Of a DNA stretch of 64,000 bases, positions 6,590-14,642 are shown piece after piece. Under the pieces are notes generated by a model that saw nothing but the letters and a program-made list of their open reading frames with translations, was not told the origin of the DNA and ran no database searches. The stretch is from Microvirga calopogonii (lineage in GTDB: Bacteria; Pseudomonadota; Alphaproteobacteria; Rhizobiales; Beijerinckiaceae), in NCBI RefSeq assembly GCF_003347665.1, contig NZ_QDGA01000004.1, positions 62,001 through 126,000 on the forward strand, given 5' to 3'. How positions within the stretch are numbered: position 1 is the stretch's first letter; each line of letters opens with the position of its first letter. The position numbers and the translations under genes are program-made.

Positions 6590-9382
6590 ATGGACGACCT
6601 TCTTCTTGAGTTTCTCACCGAGACCAACGAGCATCTCGAGACGGTCGATGTGGAGATGGTCCGCTTCGAGCAGGACCCGAACAACGAAGCGATTCTCAGC
6701 AACATCTTCCGCCTGGTTCATACGATCAAGGGAACCTGCGGCTTCCTCGGCTTGCCCCGCCTCGAGGCACTCGCGCACGCCGCCGAGACCCTGATGGGAA
6801 AATTTCGCGACGGCATGCCGGTTACGACTCCTGCCGTTTCGCTGATCCTGGCCACTCTCGACCGGATCAAGGAAATCCTGGGTGAACTGGAGCGCCAGGG
6901 CGCTGAGCCGGAAGGGTCTGACAACGATCTGATCGAGCAGTTGGAAAGGATGGCCTCACAGGAGGCCCCCGCTCCCGAAGCTGCTCCTCAGCCGACCCCA
7001 CCGCAGACATCGGGGCAGATGGCCTATCAGGTCCTCGAACGGGAGCTGCGGCCGGGTGAGGTCTCGCTCGATGAACTCGAGCGGGCTTTCCAGGAAGCCC
7101 CAGGTCCCGAGAAGGCTTCGACAGCCGGAAGCTTGACATACCAAGTGCTCGAACGAGCCCTGAAGCCGGGCGAAGTGTCGCTCGATGAACTTGAGCGCGC
7201 TTTCCGTGAGGCACCGGGGCCGGCCCCGCTCGTCATCGAGAAGCCGGCTGCGCTCTCTGCGAAGAAGGCAGAGGCACCGGCGCCGCAAGCTCCCAAGAAG
7301 AATGCCGAGGCTTCGGAGGCGAGCGAGGGCGGCGAAGGGATTGCGGGGAAGGTTCAAACCATCCGCGTCAATGTCGATACGCTCGAGCACCTGATGACGA
7401 TGGTGTCGGAACTCGTTCTGACCCGCAACCAGCTGCTCGAGATCGCCCGGAGGAGCTCAGAGGACCACGGATACAAGGTGCCCTTGCAGCGCCTCTCGCA
7501 AGTCACGGCCGAGTTGCAGGACGGTGTCATGAAGACCCGCATGCAGCCCATCGGCAACGCATGGCAGAAGCTTCCGCGTGTCGTCCGGGACCTCTCCAAC
7601 GAGCTTTCGAAGAAGATCGAACTCGTGATGCAGGGGGCCGATACCGAGCTCGACCGGCAAGTGCTCGAGGTCATCAAGGATCCCCTGACGCATATGGTCC
7701 GCAACTCCGCAGACCATGGCATCGAGAGTCCGGCAGATCGCAAGGCGGCCGGAAAGCCCGAGAAGGGAACAATCCGTCTCAATGCGTATCATGAGGGTGG
7801 ATCGATCACCATCGAGATCGCCGATGACGGCAAGGGGCTGAACTTCGCGGCGATCCGCAAGAAGGCTGTCGAACGCGGCATTGCGGGCGATGCCGAGGTG
7901 GAGCGGATGAGCGATGCCCAAGTGGCCAAGTTCATCTTCCATCCCGGTTTCTCGACCGCCGCGAAGGTCACGTCGGTGTCGGGTCGTGGCGTCGGCATGG
8001 ATGTCGTCAAGACCAATATCGAACTGATCGGCGGAACCGTCGACATCCGCTCCGAACAGGGGCGGGGAACGACGTTTACGATCAAGATCCCGCTGACTCT
8101 TGCCATCGTCGCGGCGCTCATCGTGGCCTCCAAGGATCAGCGCTTCGCCATTCCGCAAGTCGCGGTGTCCGAACTCGTCAGGGTTTCTCCCTCCTCGGAG
8201 CATTCCATCGAACGCATCAACGGCACCCCCATCCTTCGGTTGCGCGACCGGCTTCTGCCGATTGTCCCGCTTTCGAAGGTCATGGGCCTCTCCGGGAATG
8301 AAGATGCGAACCATGGCTTTGTGGTCGTGACGCAGGTTGCCCATCAGCGCTTCGGCATTCTGGTGGACGGCGTCTTCCATACCGAGGAGATCGTCGTAAA
8401 GCCGATGTCGTCGAAGCTGAGGCATATTCAGCTCTTCTCCGGCAACACCATTCTCGGCGACGGGGCCGTGGTGCTCATCATCGATCCCAATGGACTGGCC
8501 AGGATGGTCGGATCCGGTGCCGACACCAACGAGTTCCAGACCGACGCGGGCCTTGAACAGACGGTCGCGGCGGCGGAGGAATTGACGAGCCTTCTCGTCT
8601 TCCGTGGCGGAGGCGAGAGCCTCAAGGCAGTGCCGCTGTCTCTGGTGACGCGTCTCGAGGAAATCGACGCTTCCACGATCGAGTGGTCGAGCGGACGTCC
8701 GGTCGTTCAGTACCGCGGACGCTTGATGCCCTTGGTCTCTTGCGACGAGGAACTCGCCATCAAGCGGCAGGGCATGCAATCCCTGCTGGTATTCTCCGAC
8801 GGAGAAGTCTCGATGGGTTTGGCGGTCGCCGAGATTGTCGACATTGTCGAAGACAAGCTCGATGTGGAGTTGCTTGCAGAGCGCTCGGATCTTGTCGGAT
8901 CCGCCGTCGTTCGCGGTCGCACCACGGAGATCGTCAACATTGCTCACTATCTCCCCATGGTGCTCGAGACATGGTCCCGCAAGGACCGGCGCGATGGGCC
9001 GGACAGGTCTCTGCTCCTGGTCGACAGCTCGACTTTCTTCCGTGACATGCTCGTTCCGGTCCTCAAGGCCTCGGGCTACCGTGTTCAGACGGCCGCGACG
9101 GCCCAGGAGGCCGTTCGCCTGCTGTCCAACGGATTGCAGGTCGATGTGGTCGTGACGGATCTGGAGCTTTCGGGCCATTCGGGCTTCGCCCTCGTTGCTT
9201 CTCTGAGAGCGGACCCGCATCACAGCGCAACGCCCGTCATCGGCATGACGGTCAAGCCCGAACCGCAGCAGATTGCCTTGGCGAGGAAGCTGCGCATTGC
9301 AGAAATCGTTTCGAAGATCGACCGGCGGGGACTGCTCTCCGCATTGGCTGAGCTCAACGCATCGCTTGAAGAGGCTGCATGA
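6590..9382 (+). CDS. cheA: Chemotaxis hybrid histidine kinase CheA with C-terminal receiver
   Basis: This 930-residue protein is the central chemotaxis kinase, taking phosphate from ATP and passing it to CheY and CheB. Domains in order: Hpt (1-105, phospho-His H44 in VHTIKG), then a Pro/Glu/Ala-rich linker. The linker holds two 38-residue tandem copies of a YQVLER...PGEVSLDELERAF motif (about 145-220). Next come the dimerisation domain (about 255-320) and HATPase (N-box MVRNSADHG near 367, GRGVGMDVV near 464). Two CheW-like domains (about 505-640 and 660-795) and a receiver (about 805-925, phospho-site D857) complete it. I see no classical P2 domain. The extra CheW-like and receiver domains make it larger than enteric CheA (about 650 residues). 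cheW follows with an ATGA overlap. Confidence 0.95.
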   Translation: MDDLLLEFLTETNEHLETVDVEMVRFEQDPNNEAILSNIFRLVHTIKGTCGFLGLPRLEALAHAAETLMGKFRDGMPVTTPAVSLILATLDRIKEILGELERQGAEPEGSDNDLIEQLERMASQEAPAPEAAPQPTPPQTSGQMAYQVLERELRPGEVSLDELERAFQEAPGPEKASTAGSLTYQVLERALKPGEVSLDELERAFREAPGPAPLVIEKPAALSAKKAEAPAPQAPKKNAEASEASEGGEGIAGKVQTIRVNVDTLEHLMTMVSELVLTRNQLLEIARRSSEDHGYKVPLQRLSQVTAELQDGVMKTRMQPIGNAWQKLPRVVRDLSNELSKKIELVMQGADTELDRQVLEVIKDPLTHMVRNSADHGIESPADRKAAGKPEKGTIRLNAYHEGGSITIEIADDGKGLNFAAIRKKAVERGIAGDAEVERMSDAQVAKFIFHPGFSTAAKVTSVSGRGVGMDVVKTNIELIGGTVDIRSEQGRGTTFTIKIPLTLAIVAALIVASKDQRFAIPQVAVSELVRVSPSSEHSIERINGTPILRLRDRLLPIVPLSKVMGLSGNEDANHGFVVVTQVAHQRFGILVDGVFHTEEIVVKPMSSKLRHIQLFSGNTILGDGAVVLIIDPNGLARMVGSGADTNEFQTDAGLEQTVAAAEELTSLLVFRGGGESLKAVPLSLVTRLEEIDASTIEWSSGRPVVQYRGRLMPLVSCDEELAIKRQGMQSLLVFSDGEVSMGLAVAEIVDIVEDKLDVELLAERSDLVGSAVVRGRTTEIVNIAHYLPMVLETWSRKDRRDGPDRSLLLVDSSTFFRDMLVPVLKASGYRVQTAATAQEAVRLLSNGLQVDVVVTDLELSGHSGFALVASLRADPHHSATPVIGMTVKPEPQQIALARKLRIAEIVSKIDRRGLLSALAELNASLEEAA

Positions 9383-9873
9383 CCATGAAACCGATCGAAT
9401 CGATCACTTCTACCGTGACCAAAGGAGCCTCCAAGCAGATGGAGTTCGTGACGGTCTCGGTTGCGGGGCAGCTGCTCGGCCTCCCGATAAGCCGAGTTCA
9501 CGATGTTTTCGTCGTCAGCGAGATGACGACCGTGCCGCTAGCGCCCGGAGAGATTGCAGGTCTCCTGAATCTGCGCGGCCGAGTGGTCACTGCGGTCTCG
9601 CTGCGCCGGCGTCTGGGCTTGGGAGATTCCACCGGGACGGAACGGCGCATGGCGGTAGGCCTGGAAAATCATGGCGAGGCTTACGGTTTGCTGGTGGACG
9701 AGGTCGGAGAGGTCCTCAAGCTTGATCCAGATGAGATGCAACCTAACCCGGTCCACATGGACCGAGGCTGGGTCGGGCTGTCGCAGGGCGTGCATCAGCT
9801 GCACGATAAGCTGCTGATCGTCCTCGACGTCGATGCCGTCCTGGCATTCGAGACCGAGCGGGAAGCTGCGTAA
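9379..9873 (+). CDS. cheW: Chemotaxis coupling protein CheW
   Basis: This 164-residue single CheW domain links chemoreceptors to CheA. Recognisable signatures are the first strand region EFVTVSVAG, the FVVSEMTTVPLAPGEIAGLLNLRGRVV block with the conserved arginine and glycine, and the closing LLIVLDVDAVL strand. The ATG overlaps the cheA stop (ATGA), so translation is probably coupled; an ATG six bases downstream is the alternative start. The 25 or so N-terminal residues before the domain are not conserved. Cytoplasmic, part of the polar receptor array. Confidence 0.95.
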   Translation: MTMKPIESITSTVTKGASKQMEFVTVSVAGQLLGLPISRVHDVFVVSEMTTVPLAPGEIAGLLNLRGRVVTAVSLRRRLGLGDSTGTERRMAVGLENHGEAYGLLVDEVGEVLKLDPDEMQPNPVHMDRGWVGLSQGVHQLHDKLLIVLDVDAVLAFETEREAA

Positions 9874-9921
9874 GCTACTCGAGATTCAAGCCCGCACCGG
9901 GCCCTCTAAGGATCTAATATC

Positions 9922-10305
9922 GTGAGCCTTGACCTTTCTACGCCTGTTCTCGTCGTCGATGATTATCAGACGATGGTTCGAATCCTTCGCAATCTCCTCA
10001 AACAAATCGGCTTCAACGACGTAGACGATGCCTCGGATGGGCAAGCGGCATTGGAGAAGCTGCGGGCCAGGAAGTACGGCCTCGTGATTTCAGACTGGAA
10101 TATGGCTCCGATGACAGGCTACGAGTTGCTGCAGCAAGTGCGTGCCGACGCTGAGCTGAACGCTCTGCCGTTTATCATGGTCACGGCCGAAGCGAAGACG
10201 GAAAACGTCGTTGCGGCCAAGAAGGCCGGCGTCAACAACTACATAGTCAAGCCATTCAATGCCGAAACGCTGCGGACAAAGATCAGCGCCGTTTTCAACG
10301 GGTAA
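9922..10305 (+). CDS. cheY: Chemotaxis response regulator CheY (first copy)
   Basis: This 127-residue single receiver domain starts at a GTG with AAGGA ten bases upstream. All active-site residues are present: acidic pair D13-D14, phosphoacceptor D58 in ISDWNMAPM, the threonine in MVTAEAK and the lysine in VKPF. The DWNM sequence and FNDVDDASDG are typical of chemotaxis CheY rather than transcription-linked receivers. When phosphorylated by CheA it should bind the FliM/FliN switch. A second CheY lies at 49.1 kb. It is followed directly by cheZ, the likely phosphatase. Confidence 0.95.
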   Translation: MSLDLSTPVLVVDDYQTMVRILRNLLKQIGFNDVDDASDGQAALEKLRARKYGLVISDWNMAPMTGYELLQQVRADAELNALPFIMVTAEAKTENVVAAKKAGVNNYIVKPFNAETLRTKISAVFNG

Positions 10306-10323
10306 CTGACTGTGGGCAGGACC

Positions 10324-11025
10324 ATGAATCCACGTAAAAGCTATCGCATCGAAGCGAGCATGGGTGCACTTCCCCCCGATGAAGGGGTTCAGGAGCGGCA
10401 TTCCGAGATCATGAGCATGCTCGGCACGATCAAGGAATCCATCGTGCCCGCGCGCGAGATCTCGGCATCCTTGCTCGAGGAGCATCGGCGCGACATGCAG
10501 GAGGCTCTTCGCCTGAAGGTGGAGCTCGATTCCATCTACGAGGCGATTGAACGCACCAAGCGAGAGATTGCAACACTTCGCTATGCAGGCGCTCAGGGTC
10601 AGGAAATTACGAGGGTGACCGATGAACTCGGGGCCATTGTTCTCGGGACCGAAACGGCGACCAATAACATCCTGGCGGCGGCGGAGAAAATCGACGATTT
10701 GTCCAGCAACCTGTCATCGCGGCTGACCGGGGGAGATCAGGAGATCGCCCGGGAGATCCTGGATCACGTGATCGGCATTTTCGAGGCTTGCAACTTTCAG
10801 GACATTACAGGCCAGAGGATCAGCAAGGTCGTCAATGCGATGAAGTTCGTCGAGGAGCGGGTCCACCACATGATCGACATCTGGGGTGGTCTTGAAAGCT
10901 TCAAGGATATCGAGCCCGTCGACGAAGCAGGCCGAAAGGGGGAGGAAGCGCTCCTGAACGGCCCCGCTCTCGCAAGCGACAAGGGCGTGACCTCCCAGGA
11001 TGCCATCGACGCACTCTTCGGCTGA
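10324..11025 (+). CDS. cheZ: CheY-phosphate phosphatase CheZ
   Basis: This 233-residue, mostly helical protein has the CheZ signature CNFQDITGQRISKVV, containing the catalytic Asp and Gln of the long four-helix bundle. The C-terminal tail SQDAIDALFG matches the amphipathic CheY-docking helix that ends CheZ proteins. It speeds dephosphorylation of CheY-P. The ATG at 10324 is preferred; a GTG at 10312 would add four residues and has no better ribosome site. It is the last gene of cheA-cheW-cheY-cheZ. Well-studied Sinorhizobium lacks cheZ, so its presence is informative about lineage. Confidence 0.9.
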   Translation: MNPRKSYRIEASMGALPPDEGVQERHSEIMSMLGTIKESIVPAREISASLLEEHRRDMQEALRLKVELDSIYEAIERTKREIATLRYAGAQGQEITRVTDELGAIVLGTETATNNILAAAEKIDDLSSNLSSRLTGGDQEIAREILDHVIGIFEACNFQDITGQRISKVVNAMKFVEERVHHMIDIWGGLESFKDIEPVDEAGRKGEEALLNGPALASDKGVTSQDAIDALFG

Positions 11026-11051
11026 TGCGTCCACATTCGTCGCCTTAAGCG

Positions 11052-11076
11052 CCCCCGGCCTCTCGGCGGCCGGGGG
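11052..11076 (+). terminator. Terminator between the convergent cheZ and heparinase genes
   Basis: CCCCCGGCC (11052-11060) and GGCCGGGGG (11068-11076) form a 9-bp GC stem with a seven-base loop. It sits between converging transcripts, 27 bases after the cheZ stop and just before the end of the minus-strand gene. It can serve either direction; no strong T-run is present. Confidence 0.6.
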
Positions 11077-11081
11077 GTATA

Positions 11082-13874
11082 TCAGGAGATCGTCGAGAGC
11101 AGCGGCGCAACCGGGCTTTCATTTTCCGGCATCCGCAGCACTTCCTTGATCTCCGGTGTCGCCAGGAGATCCATGATCCGACGGAAACTTTGGTCGTTGA
11201 TCGTGAGAATAACTCCTCCACAGATATCACCCGAACCCGAGAACTTATAGGTCAAGACATTGGCCGGGCGCAGGCCCCCCTGTGCATGGGAGACAAAGCC
11301 CTGTAATGATCCACGACGATCATTGCATCCGTTATGAACCGCCATGCCGCCGGACTCGCCTGCTATTGCGTACGGGACGATGCGCAGCCGGTTCTTATCG
11401 CGAAAGCCGACTGCCAGGTTCGAGCTCGTCAAAGCAACCGCGACGTTCTCGTCGAAGTGAAGGTGACCATCAATTGAAATGGATGCACTGGAGCCTCGGA
11501 AGCTATCGAAAATGGCAATCGCGCTGAGATTATCCAGACATAGGAAAATGCGAGCGTGTTCGTAGCTAGGGCCGTAGACGTTCGTCCCGATACGAATGAT
11601 ATTCGCATTCTTGAGCGACGTTCTGGCCTCGATCCATCCCTGACCGGCTGATTGAGCACGCCCGTCGGGACTGGTGATGTTATGGGCTCGGGACGATGTC
11701 AGATAATGTCGGACCGAACCCGTGTCATGGATGCTCAATCCTCCGGGATCTGTGATCCATCGGGTGCCGCGGGCCGTGTACACAAACGATGAGCAGTTGA
11801 AATGGCCGTTCTCGCGGCGCTGCTCGCCGAAGGAAGCGAACAAGTAGCTCCAGTGTGGTTTGCGCTCATAATCCCTGAAGACGACGATGCCGTCTCCTTC
11901 TGACGCAAACATCCGTGGACCCGTCGGATAGGACAACTCCTCTGCCAATTCAGCGTCCGCCAGGAGAGACCGGCCGTATCCGGAGATCAGTCGTCTCAGC
12001 CAGGATGCATGATGGTAGCCGCGCGGCGTATCACCCAAAGGCGGAAGCATTCCGCCAGGATCCGTCATTCCAACGATGACTTTGAGCCCGGTTCTCAGGC
12101 GGGCCGTCAGGCGCTCCCGAAGATCCTTTGCCTCGGGCTCGTCCTCGAGGCTGTGCGTCAGGAGCAGCCCAACGGAGATGATCTCAAGCCGGTCATGAAG
12201 AGATTGCTCGACGGACGAGCCGTCGGCTCCGATCAAGTGCTCAAGTCCGCTGCGGAGTTGGGCAAGAGCTATGGATTTCCAGTATGAGGCTAAAGGAAAA
12301 AGAGGATTGGCGCGACCAACAGCAAGCAATGCGCATGCGGCACGCAGCTGAATGATGGAGGGCGAGAAGATATTCTGACTTACGATCTCGGAAAGAGCGA
12401 AACCGTATCGAATGATCTCGGCGAAGAGCGCTTGCCGATGCTTGATGTCCCTGCCGTTTTTCGAACTCGCTGTCAGCGCGAGGAGATGCAGCAGCACCTC
12501 GGCGCGGGTAGCCATCGACAGTGGGTATGTGCTCAGGGTGTCTTTGGGCTCATCCCACGGATTGGACTGCGCCCACGACAGCGCGAAGTCTACGGCTCTC
12601 GCGGGGCCGCCGAGTTCCGGTCGGGCGGCGAGGTCGAGAACCCACGAAAGAGACTGGAACTCCATACGCCATGCCGGCGACTTGTAGGGATCTTCCGTCC
12701 ACTGGATGACTTCGGGAAGAGGCCATGGCTCAAAGCCACATAAGGTCAAATGGTCGTCGACGACCGCGAGTGCTTCTCCGAGCTGGATGTCTTTGAGACG
12801 ATCATGGAAGGTGAACAGAGGCCCAAGATTCTCTGGATCGATAAGCTGATCGACCGGGCTCGCGCGCAACCGCTGAATGTCGGAATGCAGTTGCAGGCGA
12901 GCGCATGCCCTCTCCACGAAGCTAAGCGGATTTGAAGTGTCGTCTCCTAGAAGGTTTTCAAGAAGGAGATCGTCGCCGATGGAAACTTCAAGAGGGGTGA
13001 CCAAACTGATCCGCGAGTCGTCCTCCAGGACTTGGAAGCCGAGTTCGACGGATGCAGCCCTTGATGGAGGCGTCAATTCAAGCGTGAAGCGCCTTGCTTG
13101 TCGGTGGATCGGAATGTCGAGGAAGGATCCGAAAGCCGGCGATGACGATACCCCTTCATACGGGGGCGGCAGTTGCTTGCCCTTCTCGTCCCGGAAGATC
13201 ACCCTGGCCAAGGCTCCATCGCTCGCTTTGCCTGCGTTGATCAGTTGCCCGCGGACGAGGAGCGGATGACCAGGAGCGACACCGTAGTTCAACCATTGCG
13301 GTGTCTTGCTCAGCTCCCACCAAGCGCGGCGCGAAGCCGGAACCAGCCTCTCGTCCGACCGAGAATCGGTTTGTTCTACAGGGGGTGGCAGTGGTGTTTG
13401 AATACTTTGCTGAATGCTAAGGTTGCTGATCCTAAACGGGTGCGAGTTGCGCCAGCTGCGGACCGTGAGAGTCAGGTGACGCGCCGGAGCCGGAACGAAG
13501 AAATTGAACAGCACTCGGGCTGAATGGGAGTGATCGCTGCTTCGATCGTAGTAGGCAGGTCCAGCAATGTGATGGCTATGAGGATCGATCTGCGCCCTTG
13601 ATAGTCCTGGGACATAGGCGAAGTCGATATTTGACCCATCCTCCGCCAGGAAGTCGATGCCGACCGACGCGAAGTCGTGAACGGTCCTGGCTTCCTCCTC
13701 AGGATGCCAAGTGATCTGAAATCCGACCTCACACCAAGCGTCGCCGGAAACGTCCTTGACGTCAAAAATGATCCGCGACCAGCGGTTATGGTTCGCGACA
13801 ACATAAGTGTCGCCATTGGAGTCTTCTGCAGCCTGGTCTCGTGGAACCGAGGAAATTCGTCTGACTTCAGGCAT
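11082..13874 (-). CDS. Heparinase II/III-like protein (putative polysaccharide lyase)
   Basis: This 930-residue protein has a C-terminal half (about 600-900) typical of heparinase II/III-like proteins. It shows ENGHFNCSSFVY, RWITDPGG, and RAHNITSPDGRAQ, which matches the conserved SRAHN-then-dG strand. Beta-rich repeats with HLHFDENV follow. The middle (about 320-590) looks like the alpha/alpha-barrel part, and the first 160 residues look beta-rich and may bind carbohydrate. Members act on uronic acid polysaccharides or take part in extracellular polysaccharide metabolism. No signal peptide is evident at the chosen start, MPEVRR, whose ribosome site is weak, so a start further upstream is not excluded. 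It is alone, between cheZ and fixJ, and the substrate is unknown. Confidence 0.75.
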   Translation of the reverse strand: MPEVRRISSVPRDQAAEDSNGDTYVVANHNRWSRIIFDVKDVSGDAWCEVGFQITWHPEEEARTVHDFASVGIDFLAEDGSNIDFAYVPGLSRAQIDPHSHHIAGPAYYDRSSDHSHSARVLFNFFVPAPARHLTLTVRSWRNSHPFRISNLSIQQSIQTPLPPPVEQTDSRSDERLVPASRRAWWELSKTPQWLNYGVAPGHPLLVRGQLINAGKASDGALARVIFRDEKGKQLPPPYEGVSSSPAFGSFLDIPIHRQARRFTLELTPPSRAASVELGFQVLEDDSRISLVTPLEVSIGDDLLLENLLGDDTSNPLSFVERACARLQLHSDIQRLRASPVDQLIDPENLGPLFTFHDRLKDIQLGEALAVVDDHLTLCGFEPWPLPEVIQWTEDPYKSPAWRMEFQSLSWVLDLAARPELGGPARAVDFALSWAQSNPWDEPKDTLSTYPLSMATRAEVLLHLLALTASSKNGRDIKHRQALFAEIIRYGFALSEIVSQNIFSPSIIQLRAACALLAVGRANPLFPLASYWKSIALAQLRSGLEHLIGADGSSVEQSLHDRLEIISVGLLLTHSLEDEPEAKDLRERLTARLRTGLKVIVGMTDPGGMLPPLGDTPRGYHHASWLRRLISGYGRSLLADAELAEELSYPTGPRMFASEGDGIVVFRDYERKPHWSYLFASFGEQRRENGHFNCSSFVYTARGTRWITDPGGLSIHDTGSVRHYLTSSRAHNITSPDGRAQSAGQGWIEARTSLKNANIIRIGTNVYGPSYEHARIFLCLDNLSAIAIFDSFRGSSASISIDGHLHFDENVAVALTSSNLAVGFRDKNRLRIVPYAIAGESGGMAVHNGCNDRRGSLQGFVSHAQGGLRPANVLTYKFSGSGDICGGVILTINDQSFRRIMDLLATPEIKEVLRMPENESPVAPLLSTIS

Positions 13875-14021
13875 GCGGGTCTTAAAGCCTTATTGAGGGG
13901 TATCATGAGTCCGGAGCGCGTCGCGTTCCATCAAGCCAGACCTGAGCTGCAGGACAGCTATGGATGAGCATGACACATCAGCAGCAAATCCGGCCGAAGG
14001 CGTCTATGCAGCCGTACACGC

Positions 14022-14642
14022 TTAACTGCCGGTAGCGACTTCGAGAAACAAAGCCATACGGATCAGCTCGGACAGGCTCTTTGCTTCCATCTTCGACATC
14101 ACATTGGATCGATGGATTTCCACTGTACGGATGCTGATATTCAGTTCGTGGGCAATCATCTTATTGGCTTTTCCGGCGACAAGCCCATCGAGCACCTGTC
14201 GCTCCCGCTGGGATAGCGACTGCAGTCTGGCTTGAGTGCGAAGAAGCTCCTGGTTCTTACGGACGCTCTTTTCATCGCAGACCAATGCGAAGCGCACCAC
14301 TTCCAAGAAGCGATCTTCCCGGAAGGGTTTCTCGAGGAAATCGATAGCCCCTACCTTCATAGCCTCGACCGCGAGAGGGATGTCCGCGTGCCCTGTCATG
14401 ACGACAACCGGAACATTGAGACCACGACCATTCAGGCGGCGAATGAACTCCAGCCCGTCGATGCCCGGCATGCGCACATCTGTAACAATGCAGCATCTTC
14501 CCGGATCTTGAACGTCATCGAGGAATGCTTTCGCGGACTCGTAGAGGCGGACATTCAGGCCGGCCGATACCAGCAGAAACGAAAGAGCCTTTCGCACTCC
14601 AATGTCATCATCCACCACATACACGATCGGCGTGTTCGACAC
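14022..14642 (-). CDS. fixJ: Oxygen-response regulator FixJ (LuxR-type)
   Basis: This 206-residue protein has a receiver domain (residues 1-120, acidic cluster D11-D13, phosphoacceptor D55 in [19 protein letters not shown]). A LuxR-type helix-turn-helix follows (about 140-200, [19 protein letters not shown] and a [10 protein letters not shown] recognition helix). The layout and sequence match FixJ, which activates fixK and nifA or respiratory genes under low oxygen. The start is a GTG at 14642 with GGGAGGA eight bases upstream; the longer open frame upstream is only overlap with fixL. It overlaps the 3' end of fixL by 35 bases, so the pair is co-transcribed. No fixK is visible here. Confidence 0.85.
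   Translation of the reverse strand: MSNTPIVYVVDDDIGVRKALSFLLVSAGLNVRLYESAKAFLDDVQDPGRCCIVTDVRMPGIDGLEFIRRLNGRGLNVPVVVMTGHADIPLAVEAMKVGAIDFLEKPFREDRFLEVVRFALVCDEKSVRKNQELLRTQARLQSLSQRERQVLDGLVAGKANKMIAHELNISIRTVEIHRSNVMSKMEAKSLSELIRMALFLEVATGS

Noticed and set aside
7457-9223. A 588-codon minus-strand frame
   Set aside because: It is antisense to cheA, and its peptide is rich in Arg, His and Asp as expected of a shadow frame.
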